A stretch of 64,000 nucleotides of DNA from Nocardia brasiliensis ATCC 700358 (GCF_000250675.2 NC_018681.1:5952001-6016000), one strand, 5' to 3'; shown: positions 1 to 8,633, counted from the stretch's first letter. The notes: generated from the letters alone by a model not told the origin. Numbers and translations are program-made.

Positions 1-514
1 GCGCGGGGATCGAATCGCCGATGGACAGCAGCATCGGGTAGTTCCACGGCGCAACCACACCGACGACGCCCTTGGGCTGATGGCGCACCGACGTGCGATT
101 CAGCACCGGGAACGCGCCGGGCACGCTGTGCGCGCCGAGCAGGCCGGGTGCGGCCTTGGCGAAGTAGCGGGCCGCGAACATCAGGCCCATGATCTCTTCC
201 TGCGCCGCCCAGCGGGCCTTGCCGGTCTCGGCCTGCACCACGTCCATCAGGAATTCGCGGTGCTTCACCACGAGCGCGCGGTAGCGTTCCAGCACCGCGG
301 CGCGATCGGCGGCCGAACGCGCCGCCCAGCGCGTCTGCGCGGCTCTGGCCTTCTCGAACGCGGCCGCCACGTCGTCGGCGGTGCCGACCGGCACGCTGCC
401 GAGCGGCTTACCGCTGAACGTCTCGGCGATCGTCTTACGCGCACGCTCGTCCGGATTGTCGATCGCGGCGAGCCCGCTCAGACGGTCGAAGACGGCGGCT
501 TCCGGCGCGGGCAT
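1..514 (-). CDS. gabD2: Succinate-semialdehyde dehydrogenase, GabD2-like (N-terminal part, cut by window edge)
   Basis: This is the first 171 residues of an NAD(P)-dependent aldehyde dehydrogenase, an enzyme that oxidises an aldehyde such as succinic semialdehyde to the acid. The N-terminus (MPAPEAAVFDRL) and the segment GVVGVVAPWNYPM at about residues 149-161 match the mycobacterial GabD2 type; APWN is the conserved cofactor-site Asn region. The ATG at 514 is supported by an AGGAGG ribosome site six bases upstream. The catalytic Glu and Cys lie outside the window, so substrate identity is inferred from overall likeness only. Confidence 0.8.
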   Translation of the reverse strand, partial: MPAPEAAVFDRLSGLAAIDNPDERARKTIAETFSGKPLGSVPVGTADDVAAAFEKARAAQTRWAARSAADRAAVLERYRALVVKHREFLMDVVQAETGKARWAAQEEIMGLMFAARYFAKAAPGLLGAHSVPGAFPVLNRTSVRHQPKGVVGVVAPWNYPMLLSIGDSIPA

Positions 515-721
515 CGTGGCCTCCTACGTAGTCGATGCGATCTCGTGTTACCGCGAGGTACACACAATCTACGCCGTGCGCGGACCCCGCAGTACCGCGA
601 CAGCGGTCATTGCCGCCGAAGCGGGACAGATCCGGCCGCGAATCCCGCCGCAAACGCCACGCCGAGCGGTCATGCCGCCGTCGGTTGTCGTTCACGGGAA
701 AGTCAACTCGAGTCTCAGTCA

Positions 722-739
722 GCGGGACACTGGTCCCGC
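722..739. promoter_or_regulatory. Perfect inverted repeat upstream of the conservon
   Basis: GCGGGAC-ACTG-GTCCCGC, two perfect 7-bp arms around a 4-base loop, ends 24 bases before the GTG start of the conservon kinase. The position fits an operator or a 5' leader hairpin. No regulator can be assigned. Confidence 0.35.
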
Positions 740-763
740 CCAGTCCATTTTGTGGTTTAGGTT

Positions 764-3121
764 GTGCCGATGTTCAGAGCGAGGCTCGGGGTCCGTACGC
801 GGATCCTGGCAATCGCGCTCATTCCGAGCCTGACTCTGCTTGTGGTCGGCGTGGGCGCAGCGGGATACCTGGTCGCCGAGGGGACCAAAGCGAAAGAGTG
901 GGCGGTACAGAATCAGAACGCCATCCCGCAGACCAGAGAACTCATGGAGGCGGTGCAGCAGGAACGCCGCCTGACCCTGGCCCAGCTCGCCGGTGACGAC
1001 ACCGTTCCGCCCGCCCTCGCCGCAGCCCGGATCCGCCTCGACGGCGCGATGCGCGGACTCATCGAGGTGTCGAACGGCCTTCGCGAAGTGGACGATTCGA
1101 AGATCGGCGACGACGTCGCGGGCTTCAACACACTGCTCAGCCAGATGACGCAGGTGCGGATGGCGACCGACGCGGGTCAGCTGCCGCCCTCGGACGCGTA
1201 CATGTTCTACAACCGGTTGCTCGACGTCATCTCCGTGGGCACCGGCATCGCCGAACAGACCGCGCCGGACACCGAGATCGGCGTCGCGATCGCCGACGGC
1301 ATGCGGTTTCTCAATGCGGCCGAAGCGATGTCGCGCAGCAACGCGCTCGGCGTCATGCTTTCCACCAGCAACGGCGCCACGCCCATCCCGGTCGAGGAAT
1401 TCCTGCGCCAAGTCGGCTTCTATCACGCCGAGATCGGCAACCTGACCACCGAACTCAGCGCCGACAAGGCACAGCACGACCGGCTGCAGGCGCTCACCGG
1501 CAGCAATGCCTGGCAGCAGCTGTCGCTGATGGAATCGGCTGTCGCCCAGCGGCATCTGACCACGCAGGCGGCGGCGAACAGTTCGAACGGCTCGGGTAGT
1601 TCGAGCAGCTCCAGCAGTTCGACCAGCTCGAAGCAGCCCGCGCTGCCGTTGTCGAACGCGGAGTGGCAGAACGCCGCGTCCGAGGTGAACCGCGGCCTGA
1701 TCGATGTGTGGACCGCCCAGAACCGGCACTCCCAGGAACTGGCCGAGGACAAGGCGAACAACTCCGCGGCCAACTCGCTGTACGCGGGCGGCGGCGTGCT
1801 CGTGGTCAGCATCGTCGCCTTCCTCATCGCGCTGGTGCTGGCCAACCGGATCATTCGCAGGCTCAAGCGTTTGCGCCGGCAGACCATCGCGATGGCGGAC
1901 GAACGCCTGCCCGAGACGATGCGCAGGCTCAACGACGGCGAAACCATCGACCCCGCGGTCGAAACGCCGGTGCTCGACTTCGGCCACGACGAAATCGGCC
2001 AGGTGGCCAAGGCTTTCCAGCACGCGCACGCGGCCGCCATCGGCGCGGCGGTCGCCGAGGCCCGCACCCGCGAGGGCGTGAAGTCGGTCTTCCTCAATAT
2101 CGCGCACCGCAGCCAGATCGTGGTGCACCGGCAACTGGAGATCCTCGACGAAGCCGAACAGCGGCAAGAGGATCCGATCCTGCTCGACACGCTCTTCCGG
2201 CTCGACCACCTGGCCACCCGGGAACGCCGCAACGCGGAGAACCTGACCATCCTCGGCGGCGGCCAGCCCGGCCGGCAGTGGCGCAACCCGGTGCCGCTGA
2301 TGGATCTGGTGCGCAGCTCGGTCGGTGAAACACTGGACTACGCCAGGGTCCGGGTGGCCCGGCTGCCCGAGGTGCACGTGGTCGGCACCGTGGTCGCCGA
2401 CCTCATCCACCTGCTCGCCGAACTGGTGGACAACGCCACCGCGTTCTCCCCGCCGCAATCGCGAGTCGAGGTGAGCGGCAACGTGGTCGGCAAGGGCGTG
2501 GTCACCGAGATCAGCGACCAGGGCATGGGCATGTCCGACGGCGAACTCGCCCGGCTCAACGACATGCTGCGCACCCCACCCGATTTCGGCGTCGCGGCGC
2601 TGTCGGCGGACTCCCGGCTCGGCCTGTTCGTCGTCGCCCAGCTCGCGGTGCGCCACGGTGTCACGGTGCGGTTGTCGGAGTCCGACTACGGCGGCATCAA
2701 GGCCATCGTGCTCATTCCGTCCGCGCTCATCGTCACCGATTCGGTACCGCCGCAGACGCCCTCGGAGCTGACCGACCCCGGCCGGCGCCGACGCCTGCCC
2801 GCGGCACCCGTCGCCGAATCGGCGGCCGCGCCGCAGCCCGCCGCCGGGGCCGTCGCCACCCTGGCGCTCGAATCACCGGCCCCGCAGCCGCCGCAGTACG
2901 CCGCGCCGCAGCCCGGCGGTGACACCAGGCCGGCCCTGCCGCGCCGCAGCAGGCAGGCCAATCTCGCTGCGCCGCTGGCGGAATCGGCCCCCGAACCGCC
3001 CGCTTCGCCCGCCCCGCAGGCGCGGTCCGCGGAGCAGGCACGTGATCTCATGTCCGCCATCGAGAACGGGACAAGGCAGGGCCGCCGCTCCGCTATCATC
3101 CCGGACGAACAGGAAGGGTAG
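764..3121 (+). CDS. cvnA: Conservon sensor histidine kinase-like protein (CvnA)
   Basis: A 785-residue membrane sensor of the actinobacterial conservon family. Transmembrane segments at about residues 13-35 and 342-362 flank a long extracellular sensor region, which contains a polyserine tract near residues 271-290. A HAMP-like linker follows, then a GHKL ATPase domain with N-box ELVDNATAFSPP (about 553-564) and G-box DQGMGMS (about 584). A classical SHELR H-box is absent, as is usual for CvnA; IAHRSQ occupies that region. The C-terminal 120 residues are Pro/Ala-rich. The GTG at 764 is used; an ATG at 770 is the alternative. The next three genes complete a cvnABCD unit. In Streptomyces, Cvn proteins form a membrane complex resembling a eukaryotic GPCR-G-protein system. 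Confidence 0.9.
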   Translation: MPMFRARLGVRTRILAIALIPSLTLLVVGVGAAGYLVAEGTKAKEWAVQNQNAIPQTRELMEAVQQERRLTLAQLAGDDTVPPALAAARIRLDGAMRGLIEVSNGLREVDDSKIGDDVAGFNTLLSQMTQVRMATDAGQLPPSDAYMFYNRLLDVISVGTGIAEQTAPDTEIGVAIADGMRFLNAAEAMSRSNALGVMLSTSNGATPIPVEEFLRQVGFYHAEIGNLTTELSADKAQHDRLQALTGSNAWQQLSLMESAVAQRHLTTQAAANSSNGSGSSSSSSSSTSSKQPALPLSNAEWQNAASEVNRGLIDVWTAQNRHSQELAEDKANNSAANSLYAGGGVLVVSIVAFLIALVLANRIIRRLKRLRRQTIAMADERLPETMRRLNDGETIDPAVETPVLDFGHDEIGQVAKAFQHAHAAAIGAAVAEARTREGVKSVFLNIAHRSQIVVHRQLEILDEAEQRQEDPILLDTLFRLDHLATRERRNAENLTILGGGQPGRQWRNPVPLMDLVRSSVGETLDYARVRVARLPEVHVVGTVVADLIHLLAELVDNATAFSPPQSRVEVSGNVVGKGVVTEISDQGMGMSDGELARLNDMLRTPPDFGVAALSADSRLGLFVVAQLAVRHGVTVRLSESDYGGIKAIVLIPSALIVTDSVPPQTPSELTDPGRRRRLPAAPVAESAAAPQPAAGAVATLALESPAPQPPQYAAPQPGGDTRPALPRRSRQANLAAPLAESAPEPPASPAPQARSAEQARDLMSAIENGTRQGRRSAIIPDEQEG

Positions 3122-3123
3122 GC

Positions 3124-3549
3124 GTGTCCGCTACTCCCACAGGTGATCTCAATTGGCTACTCGACGATCTCGTCGACCGGCTGGCCGGAGTACGGCACGC
3201 AGTGGTGCTGTCCACCGATGGACTGCTACTCGGCCGCTCCAGCGCGATGACCCGGGAAGACGCCGAACATTTCGGCGCGATGTCCTCCGCGCTCTACGGT
3301 TTGGCCCGCAGCGCGGGTAACCGCTTCGACGGCGGCGGCGTACGCCAGGCCGTCATCGAACTGGACCGGGCGGTGCTGTTCGTCACCTCGGCGGGCGACA
3401 ACGCCTGCCTCGCACTGCAAGCGATCGAGTCCGCGAACCTCGGCATGGTCGCCTACGAGATGAACCTGACCGTACAACGGGTCGGCACTTATCTGTCCAC
3501 CACACCGAGACACGATCTCGTCGGGCAGGGAGAACCGCATCTGCCATGA
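3124..3549 (+). CDS. cvnB: Roadblock/LC7 domain protein (CvnB)
   Basis: A 141-residue Roadblock/LC7 domain protein, the second conservon gene, beginning GTG two bases after the kinase gene. The pattern 'LLDDLVDRLAGVRHAVVLS...DGLLLG' at the N-terminus is typical of actinobacterial roadblock proteins, which interact with or regulate the small GTPase of the same operon. No catalytic residues are expected. Its stop overlaps the next start by 4 bases (ATGA), so translation is probably coupled. Confidence 0.9.
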   Translation: MSATPTGDLNWLLDDLVDRLAGVRHAVVLSTDGLLLGRSSAMTREDAEHFGAMSSALYGLARSAGNRFDGGGVRQAVIELDRAVLFVTSAGDNACLALQAIESANLGMVAYEMNLTVQRVGTYLSTTPRHDLVGQGEPHLP

Positions 3550-3920
3550 CCCAACCGCGTGAGCCCTGGTTCGACGAGGCGGCCGGCCCGCTGGTCCGGC
3601 CCTACGCGCTCACGCGTGGGCGCACCACCGGAGCAGGTCCCGAGCTGGACATGCTCACGTCGGTCGTCACCGACGACGCCGCGGGCCCACTGCGCCGAAC
3701 CGAACCCGAATACGCCGATATCCTTCGGGTCTGCCGGGTTTCGCAATCGGTGGCCGAAGTCTCGGCACAGTTGCGTTTACCGCTCGCGGTGACGAAGATC
3801 CTCGTCGGCGACCTGATCGGCGACGGGCAACTCATATTCCGTGCTCCGGTTCCGACGGAAGCCGGGCCCGAAGACCTCAACATATTGCGAGCGGTACTGG
3901 ATGGAATCCGAAAAATTTGA
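3546..3920 (+). CDS. cvnC: DUF742 protein (CvnC)
   Basis: A 124-residue DUF742 protein, the third conservon member. It shows the family pattern of an N-terminal 'LVRPYALTRGRT' (about residues 18-29) and a winged-helix-like segment around residues 50-100, where 'VAEVSAQLRLPLAVTKILVGDL' matches the family. It overlaps cvnB by 4 bases and cvnD by 20 bases. Family members are cytoplasmic adapters of the Cvn complex, and their biochemical role is poorly defined. Confidence 0.88.
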   Translation: MTQPREPWFDEAAGPLVRPYALTRGRTTGAGPELDMLTSVVTDDAAGPLRRTEPEYADILRVCRVSQSVAEVSAQLRLPLAVTKILVGDLIGDGQLIFRAPVPTEAGPEDLNILRAVLDGIRKI

Positions 3921-4500
3921 CCCGAGCGGCACGCCGCACCTGGCCGCCTCGGTCAAGATCCTCGTCGCCGGCGGGTTCGGCGTCGGCAAGACGACCATGG
4001 TCTCGGCCATCAGCGAGGTCGCCCCGCTGCGCACCGAGGAACTCATCACCGAGGTCAGCACCGGCGTCGACGATCTGTCCGGGGTGGAGTCGAAGACCAC
4101 CACCACGGTCGCGCTCGACTTCGGCAGGCTCACCATCGACCGGGACCTGGTGCTGTACCTGTTCGGCACCCCCGGACAGGACCGCTTCTGGTTCCTGTGG
4201 GACGAGCTGGCCCGCGGCGCGCTCGGCGCCGTCGTGCTCGCCGATACCCGGCGCCTGGGCAATTCGTTTGCCGCCGTGGACTTCTTCGAACGGCGGCGGC
4301 TGCCGTTCATGGTCGGCGTGAACTGTTTCGACGGAGCGCCGGTGTACACGGTCGACGAGGTGCGCGACGCGCTCGACCTCGATCCGCACACCCCCGTGCA
4401 GCTGTGCGACGCCCGCGATCGGGGATCGTGCAAGACGGTGCTGATGACGCTGGTGGAACATCTGATCGCGCGGGTGCAGCAGCCGATCGTCACCAGCTGA
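3901..4500 (+). CDS. cvnD: Ras-like GTPase of conservon (CvnD)
   Basis: A 199-residue small GTP-binding protein. The P-loop GGFGVGKTT is at residues 24-32 and a switch II-like FGTPGQDRF segment near residue 90; NCFD stands where the NKxD guanine-specificity motif is expected, as in other CvnD proteins. The ATG at 3901 lies inside the end of cvnC and starts just before the conserved 'ASVKILVAGGFGVGKTT' block. It acts as the switch component of the membrane-associated conservon complex. The gene ends 13 bases before a convergent gene. Confidence 0.9.
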   Translation: MESEKFDPSGTPHLAASVKILVAGGFGVGKTTMVSAISEVAPLRTEELITEVSTGVDDLSGVESKTTTTVALDFGRLTIDRDLVLYLFGTPGQDRFWFLWDELARGALGAVVLADTRRLGNSFAAVDFFERRRLPFMVGVNCFDGAPVYTVDEVRDALDLDPHTPVQLCDARDRGSCKTVLMTLVEHLIARVQQPIVTS

Positions 4501-4513
4501 GCCACCGCGCGAT

Positions 4514-5353
4514 TCAGCTCGCCAGCGCTGCCGTGGCGGCGGCGAGGGTCTGCGCACGGTAGCTGCCGCCGAACAGCACCACGTGGATCAGCAAGTGGTG
4601 CAACTGATGCAGTGGGATACGCGCACGCCAGCCCGCGGCCAACGGGTGGAACTCGTGGTAGGCCGCGCGGATTCGGTCCAGGTGCGGAGCGCCGAACAGG
4701 GCGAGCACGGCCAGATCGGTCTCCCGGTGCCCGCCGTGTGCGGCCGGATCGATCAGCACGGCCCGTTCGGCGGTCCAGATCAGGTTGCCCGACCAGAGGT
4801 CACCGTGGATGCGCGCGGGCCGCTCCGGCGGGCCCGCCAGCCGGTCGATGCGATCGATCACCTGCTCCAGCAAGCGAATTCCGTCGGGGCCGAGATGCGG
4901 TGCGGCTCGGGGAAGGTAGGGGGCGAGGCGGTATTCGGCGTACCAACTCCCCCACGGGCCAGGGGAAGCGGTGTTGTCCAAGGGCAGTTCGGCGATCCAC
5001 CCGGGCCAGGGCGCGCCGTAGGTCTGCGGTGAATTCGCGTGCAGCGCAGCCAGTTCGCGGCCCAGACGCTCCGCCGTGGCAACCGTCGCGCCCGCGTCGG
5101 CCAACCAGGGCAGGGCGATCAGGTTTTCGTCGACGGCCAGCACGTCGGGGACCAGGGCATCGGTGGTGAGCCAGCGCAGACCGTTCGCCTCGGCGGCGAA
5201 GACCGTGGTCGGTTCGGCGGACGCCTTCACGAAAACGCTACGGTTGTCGGCCAAGTCGGCGCGGTGCAGGGTCCACGCGTGACTCGCCCCGAGATCGGTC
5301 ACGGCGCGGACCGGGGTGTCCAGCAGGCCGCCGAGGTGCTGGGCAAGGTTCAT
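4514..5353 (-). CDS. Fructosamine kinase family protein
   Basis: A 279-residue aminoglycoside-phosphotransferase-fold kinase of the fructosamine/ketosamine kinase family, which phosphorylates sugar adducts on proteins or amines as a deglycation step. The catalytic loop HGDLWSGN is at residues 183-190 and the metal-binding 'IDPAAHGGHRETDLA' about 15 residues later; both fit the family. The ATG at 5353 is chosen because upstream in-frame sequence is a non-conserved extension, and it gives a 4-base overlap with the upstream regulator gene, implying co-transcription. Confidence 0.87.
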   Translation of the reverse strand: MNLAQHLGGLLDTPVRAVTDLGASHAWTLHRADLADNRSVFVKASAEPTTVFAAEANGLRWLTTDALVPDVLAVDENLIALPWLADAGATVATAERLGRELAALHANSPQTYGAPWPGWIAELPLDNTASPGPWGSWYAEYRLAPYLPRAAPHLGPDGIRLLEQVIDRIDRLAGPPERPARIHGDLWSGNLIWTAERAVLIDPAAHGGHRETDLAVLALFGAPHLDRIRAAYHEFHPLAAGWRARIPLHQLHHLLIHVVLFGGSYRAQTLAAATAALAS

Positions 5354-6120
5354 GCGGTCAACCGCTTCCGCGTCTCCTCGTCGGCCGGGAAGAAGGACTC
5401 GATGGCGAGTTCGGCGACGGTGACGTTCATCGGCGTGCCGAACACGGTGGTGACGCTCAGGAAAGACAATTCCGCGCCTTCGTGCCGCAACCGCAACGGG
5501 ACCACGGACTGGTCGGGTTCGGGCAGCATCGGATCGATCTCGCCGCCGGGGAAAGCGCGCAACTCCTCGAACAATTCGGCCAGCTGCGGCGAACCGGTGA
5601 CCTCGACCTGGCGGGCCAGCCGCGCGAACAGATGACCGCGCCATTGCGCCAGGTTGACGATGCGGCCTGCCAAGCCGTCCGGGTGCAGGCTCAGGCGCAG
5701 CGCGTTCACCGGCGGTTGCAGCAGGGCCGGATCGATACCGGTGAGCATCAGCGCCACACCGGAATTCGCGTCGATCATGGTCCAGTTCTGGTCGATCGCC
5801 AGCGCCGGATACGGCTCGTGCCCGATCAGGATCTGTTCCATCGCACCGCGGATCGCGGCCATCGCGGGCGTGTCCAGCGCCGGTTCCGCATAGGCGGGCG
5901 CATACCCGGCCGCGAGCAGCAGCCGATTGCGCTCACGCAACGGGATCTCCAGGTGCTCGCTCAAATGCACCAGCATCGTCCGGCTCGGCGTCGCCCGCCC
6001 CGTCTCGATGAAACTGAGATGCCGCGCCGAAGTCTCGGCCCGCCCCGCCAGCTCCAGCTGACTCAGCCGCCGCTCCAACCGCCAATGCCGCAACAAATCC
6101 CCCGCCGTCCGCCCAGTCAC
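5350..6120 (-). CDS. XRE-family regulator with MmyB-like ligand domain
   Basis: A 256-residue transcription factor. An N-terminal helix-turn-helix (about residues 8-62, with 'RLSQLELAGRAETSARHLSFIETGRATPS') is followed by the MmyB-like C-terminal domain, a PAS-like ligand-binding fold (about 85-250). Actinobacterial members are often autoregulatory and control a neighbouring oxidoreductase or enzyme gene. Here it is translationally coupled to the fructosamine kinase gene, and a perfect palindrome lies 35 bases upstream of the GTG start at 6120. Confidence 0.88.
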   Translation of the reverse strand: MTGRTAGDLLRHWRLERRLSQLELAGRAETSARHLSFIETGRATPSRTMLVHLSEHLEIPLRERNRLLLAAGYAPAYAEPALDTPAMAAIRGAMEQILIGHEPYPALAIDQNWTMIDANSGVALMLTGIDPALLQPPVNALRLSLHPDGLAGRIVNLAQWRGHLFARLARQVEVTGSPQLAELFEELRAFPGGEIDPMLPEPDQSVVPLRLRHEGAELSFLSVTTVFGTPMNVTVAELAIESFFPADEETRKRLTA

Positions 6121-6154
6121 CCCCCAATCCTACGAACCCTTCCACCCCCAAACC

Positions 6155-6171
6155 ATTACCTCCCAGGTAAT
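6155..6171. promoter_or_regulatory. Perfect palindrome, probable XRE regulator operator
   Basis: ATTACCT-CCC-AGGTAAT has two perfect 7-bp arms in an otherwise very GC-rich context, centred about 43 bases upstream of the XRE regulator start. Position and symmetry suggest the autoregulatory operator of the MmyB-like protein. This is inference; binding has not been shown. Confidence 0.6.
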
Positions 6172-6228
6172 GAAGGTCTTGGTCGGCAAGCCGAACCGCA
6201 GCGTCCGTACCGCACCGGCGTCCCGGAG

Positions 6229-6972
6229 TTACGGACCAACGGTGATCATGCGTCCCGGGTCGGTGGGGTTGTTCACGATGAAAGTGGCTGACACTCTGCC
6301 CCAGGAATTCCCGGGCGGGCAGGACGCGTCACCCGTTGTCCGGTTCGGCGCCATGTCGCGGACGGTCACTGTCGGCAGCGACTTCAGGCCGCCGATCTCG
6401 GCGCTGTTGGTGTAGGTACCGGCCACCGTCGCAGGCTCGTCCGGCGCGTATACGGTGGTGCAGTTCACCGTCCCCCTGGTTGTAATGGTCAGTCCCCCTT
6501 GCGGAATGACCAGATCGGCGGCGATCGGAGACCCGTTCTGTGCCACCATTGTCCAAGTCCCTGTGGTTGTCACCTCGACGATGCGATCGGGCTCGCCGGG
6601 GTTGCATCGGCTCACGGTCAAGGTGCCCAGCGACACGGTCACCGGGCCGCTCGCGTTCTGGTTGTTCGGTGCTGCGGGGACGGCACCGCCACTGGTCGTT
6701 CCGGTGTAGCAGTCGACGGCCGAGGCGCCCGACCCGAAGACCACCGGACCCATGTTGGCAGTTGTGACGCCGGCTCCGGCGGGACTGACCGTGGTCGAGC
6801 TGTCGGCCTGTGCCGGGCCTGCACCGACCGTGATCGCGGCCGCGGCCGCAATACAACTCACCGCGATCACGGCCGTCCGCGCGTAGGACAGTTTTCCGAA
6901 TGGCTTTTCGCGCGTCCATGGACATCGTGTCCAGAGCGCGACGGTACCGAGAAAGAGCGGCTGGCATGTCAT
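6229..6972 (-). CDS. Secreted protein of unknown function
   Basis: A 247-residue protein with a probable Sec signal peptide: a basic stretch (GKLSYAR), the hydrophobic core 'TAVIAVSCIAAAAAITVGAG' and a PAQA-D cleavage context. The mature part is rich in Thr, Gly and Val, with cysteine-containing segments (VDCYTG, SRCNPG, VNCTT, DASCPPG) consistent with an extracytoplasmic beta-rich domain. The ATG at 6972 leaves an unusually long n-region of about 30 residues. Another frame reads MSMDARKAIRK just before the hydrophobic core, so a frameshift or a different real start is possible. No family recognised. Confidence 0.55.
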   Translation of the reverse strand: MTCQPLFLGTVALWTRCPWTREKPFGKLSYARTAVIAVSCIAAAAAITVGAGPAQADSSTTVSPAGAGVTTANMGPVVFGSGASAVDCYTGTTSGGAVPAAPNNQNASGPVTVSLGTLTVSRCNPGEPDRIVEVTTTGTWTMVAQNGSPIAADLVIPQGGLTITTRGTVNCTTVYAPDEPATVAGTYTNSAEIGGLKSLPTVTVRDMAPNRTTGDASCPPGNSWGRVSATFIVNNPTDPGRMITVGP

Positions 6973-7351
6973 ACGAACAGGCTCCGCCGCGGTAACAAAC
7001 CGCGTCAATGCATCCGTGTGGGGAATGCCTGCACCGGACGACCGGAGCCCTGCCGGCACGACCGACAGCGATAAGCGTTGCGAGTGGGGATTAGCTCGCA
7101 ACGTCGGTGAGCAGTCCCAATCGTGTTGCGTCAGTATGCATCATCGGCAAGCGCGTTAGCCGCGCTTCTTGCCGGTGTACCGCGTTGCGCGATGGATGCC
7201 GGATTCACCGTCATGAGGCTCCCCCGCCTCGGAAGAAGCGCGCCCAGGCTACCTCTGGCTGGTTCTGTGCCCGCATATCCGCCAGCAAATCGGCCAAGCG
7301 CCGCGGACGTGGCATGAGCGCGCATTCGACTGTCCGGCTATCGTTCGAGGG
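6973..7351. other. Intergenic stretch without a convincing gene
   Basis: This is the divergent spacer between the secreted-protein gene and the SseB-like gene. Short frames occur on both strands (for example 7107-7355 plus), but they lack family resemblance and good ribosome sites. It presumably holds the promoters of both flanking genes; no clear -35/-10 pair was identified. Confidence 0.5.
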
Positions 7352-7765
7352 GTGACTGAATCGTTGTTGTCGGACTTGATCGGCGAACACGTGGATGGCC
7401 GAACCCCGGACAGCTTCGACCGATTTCTGGCTTTGTTTCGTTCGAGCACACTCGGCATCGTGGTTACCGGGAACGTGCAGCCGGACGGACAGGGAGGTTT
7501 CGTCGCCGGTAACGACGTAGGAGCCGGACGCACCACCTACGGTGACGGTCGGTCACGTGTGCTGGCGTGGGCGGATCCCGAAGTCGCCCTTCGAAACTTC
7601 GGTCCCCGATTCAACGGGGGCGTGTCCGGCGAGGTTCTACTTCGGATGGCCGTGGACGACATCGAGTGTCACGGCATTCTCGTCAACAGCGCACTCGACG
7701 AGATCAGTGTTGTGATCAGCCGGGAGACCGCCGAGGTTCTGCTGTCGCGGAGTGCCGGCCTCTGA
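7352..7765 (+). CDS. SseB-like N-terminal domain protein
   Basis: A 137-residue soluble protein. Its layout (N-terminal helix, 'GIVVTGNV', an Ala/Trp/Asp segment LAWADPEVALRNFG where SseB proteins have FTS-x-A, then 'GILVNSALDEISVVISRETAEVLL') resembles SseB N-terminal-domain proteins, common in actinobacteria and of unclear function, sometimes near secretion or toxin-immunity genes. It begins with GTG at 7352. No partner gene is apparent. Confidence 0.6.
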   Translation: MTESLLSDLIGEHVDGRTPDSFDRFLALFRSSTLGIVVTGNVQPDGQGGFVAGNDVGAGRTTYGDGRSRVLAWADPEVALRNFGPRFNGGVSGEVLLRMAVDDIECHGILVNSALDEISVVISRETAEVLLSRSAGL

Positions 7766-7864
7766 TACCGCAACTCAGGGTAGTCGGCAGAAGCGAATGT
7801 TCAGGCGACGCCGGATGGGCATGGCCGATTAGTTCAGGGAAGCAGCCGTGCGACCGCAATCACC

Positions 7865-7895
7865 CTGGGCCATCGCGGCGTTCGAAATGGCCCAG
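7865..7895. terminator. Stem-loop between convergent genes (possible bidirectional terminator)
   Basis: CTGGGCCAT and ATGGCCCAG form a perfect 9-bp stem around a 13-base loop in the 199-base space between two convergent genes. There is no U-tract, which is common for actinobacterial terminators. The location is the main support. Confidence 0.5.
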
Positions 7896-7964
7896 CAACT
7901 CCTCCGTTCGGTGTCGGTCGGGGTGCGGTACTTTTCGCCTGGTCGCAAGGCGCGTCAGCGATGC

Positions 7965-8633
7965 TCACGCGCCCCGAGCGCGGAGTAGGCGGGCGGCTGG
8001 TTCTGGGAGTTGTTCGGCGGTTACGGTGGCGGTGATGGGGATTCCGGCGGCGGCGAAATCTGTGGCAGCTCGGTCTATGTGGTCGGCGGAGGTGACGATC
8101 ACGGCGGTGGTCGCGCCGATGTCGCGCATGAGGCGGGCGGAGTGGGTGGCGTTTTCGACGGTCGAGCGGGCCAGGGGCTCCCGGTGGATGCGGTCGGGGG
8201 CGATGCCGTGTGCGATGAGCCACTGCGCCATCGCGTCTGCCTCGGTGACGCCGTTGTGCGGGTTGCCGCCGGTCACGATGACCGGTGCGGCGGGGGCGAG
8301 CACCGCCTCGAGCCAGCCGGCCCGCAGGCGGTCGACCAGGGTCGGGCGCATGGTGCCGTCCGGCAGCAGACCGTAGCCGAGGACCACGATCGCGGTACCG
8401 GGCGCGTAACGCGGCGGTGGCGGCGAAACCACCAGCGGTGCACGGTTTTCCAGTGCCGAGAGCACCGCGTCGACCAGTTCGGCGAGCGGCGCGGGCAAGG
8501 CCCGCACCGCGTCTGCGGGCCGGGGCGGTTCCGCGTGCGCGGGACACTGCGCGACCGCGACCGCGAACCCCGCCAGCAGTCCCGTGGCCGGATATACAAT
8601 TCGCCGGAGCAGAGCGGAATTCTTGTTGCGCAT
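7965..8633 (-). CDS. Exported YdcF/ElyC-like DUF218 protein
   Basis: A 222-residue protein with an N-terminal signal or anchor segment (residues 10-35: 'IVYPATGLLAGFAVAVAQCPAHA'), followed by a DUF218 domain. The family core is visible: AIVVLGYGLLPDG (about 78-90), VIVTGGNPHNGVTEADAM, and ENATHSARLMRD with the following 'IVTSADH'. DUF218 proteins such as SanA and ElyC are linked to cell-envelope functions, with no defined reaction. GGAGA five bases upstream supports the ATG at 8633. Confidence 0.85.
   Translation of the reverse strand: MRNKNSALLRRIVYPATGLLAGFAVAVAQCPAHAEPPRPADAVRALPAPLAELVDAVLSALENRAPLVVSPPPPRYAPGTAIVVLGYGLLPDGTMRPTLVDRLRAGWLEAVLAPAAPVIVTGGNPHNGVTEADAMAQWLIAHGIAPDRIHREPLARSTVENATHSARLMRDIGATTAVIVTSADHIDRAATDFAAAGIPITATVTAEQLPEPAARLLRARGA

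Noticed and set aside
7107..7355. Small plus-strand frames upstream of the SseB-like gene
   Set aside because: No ribosome site, no similarity, and composition typical of shadow frames.
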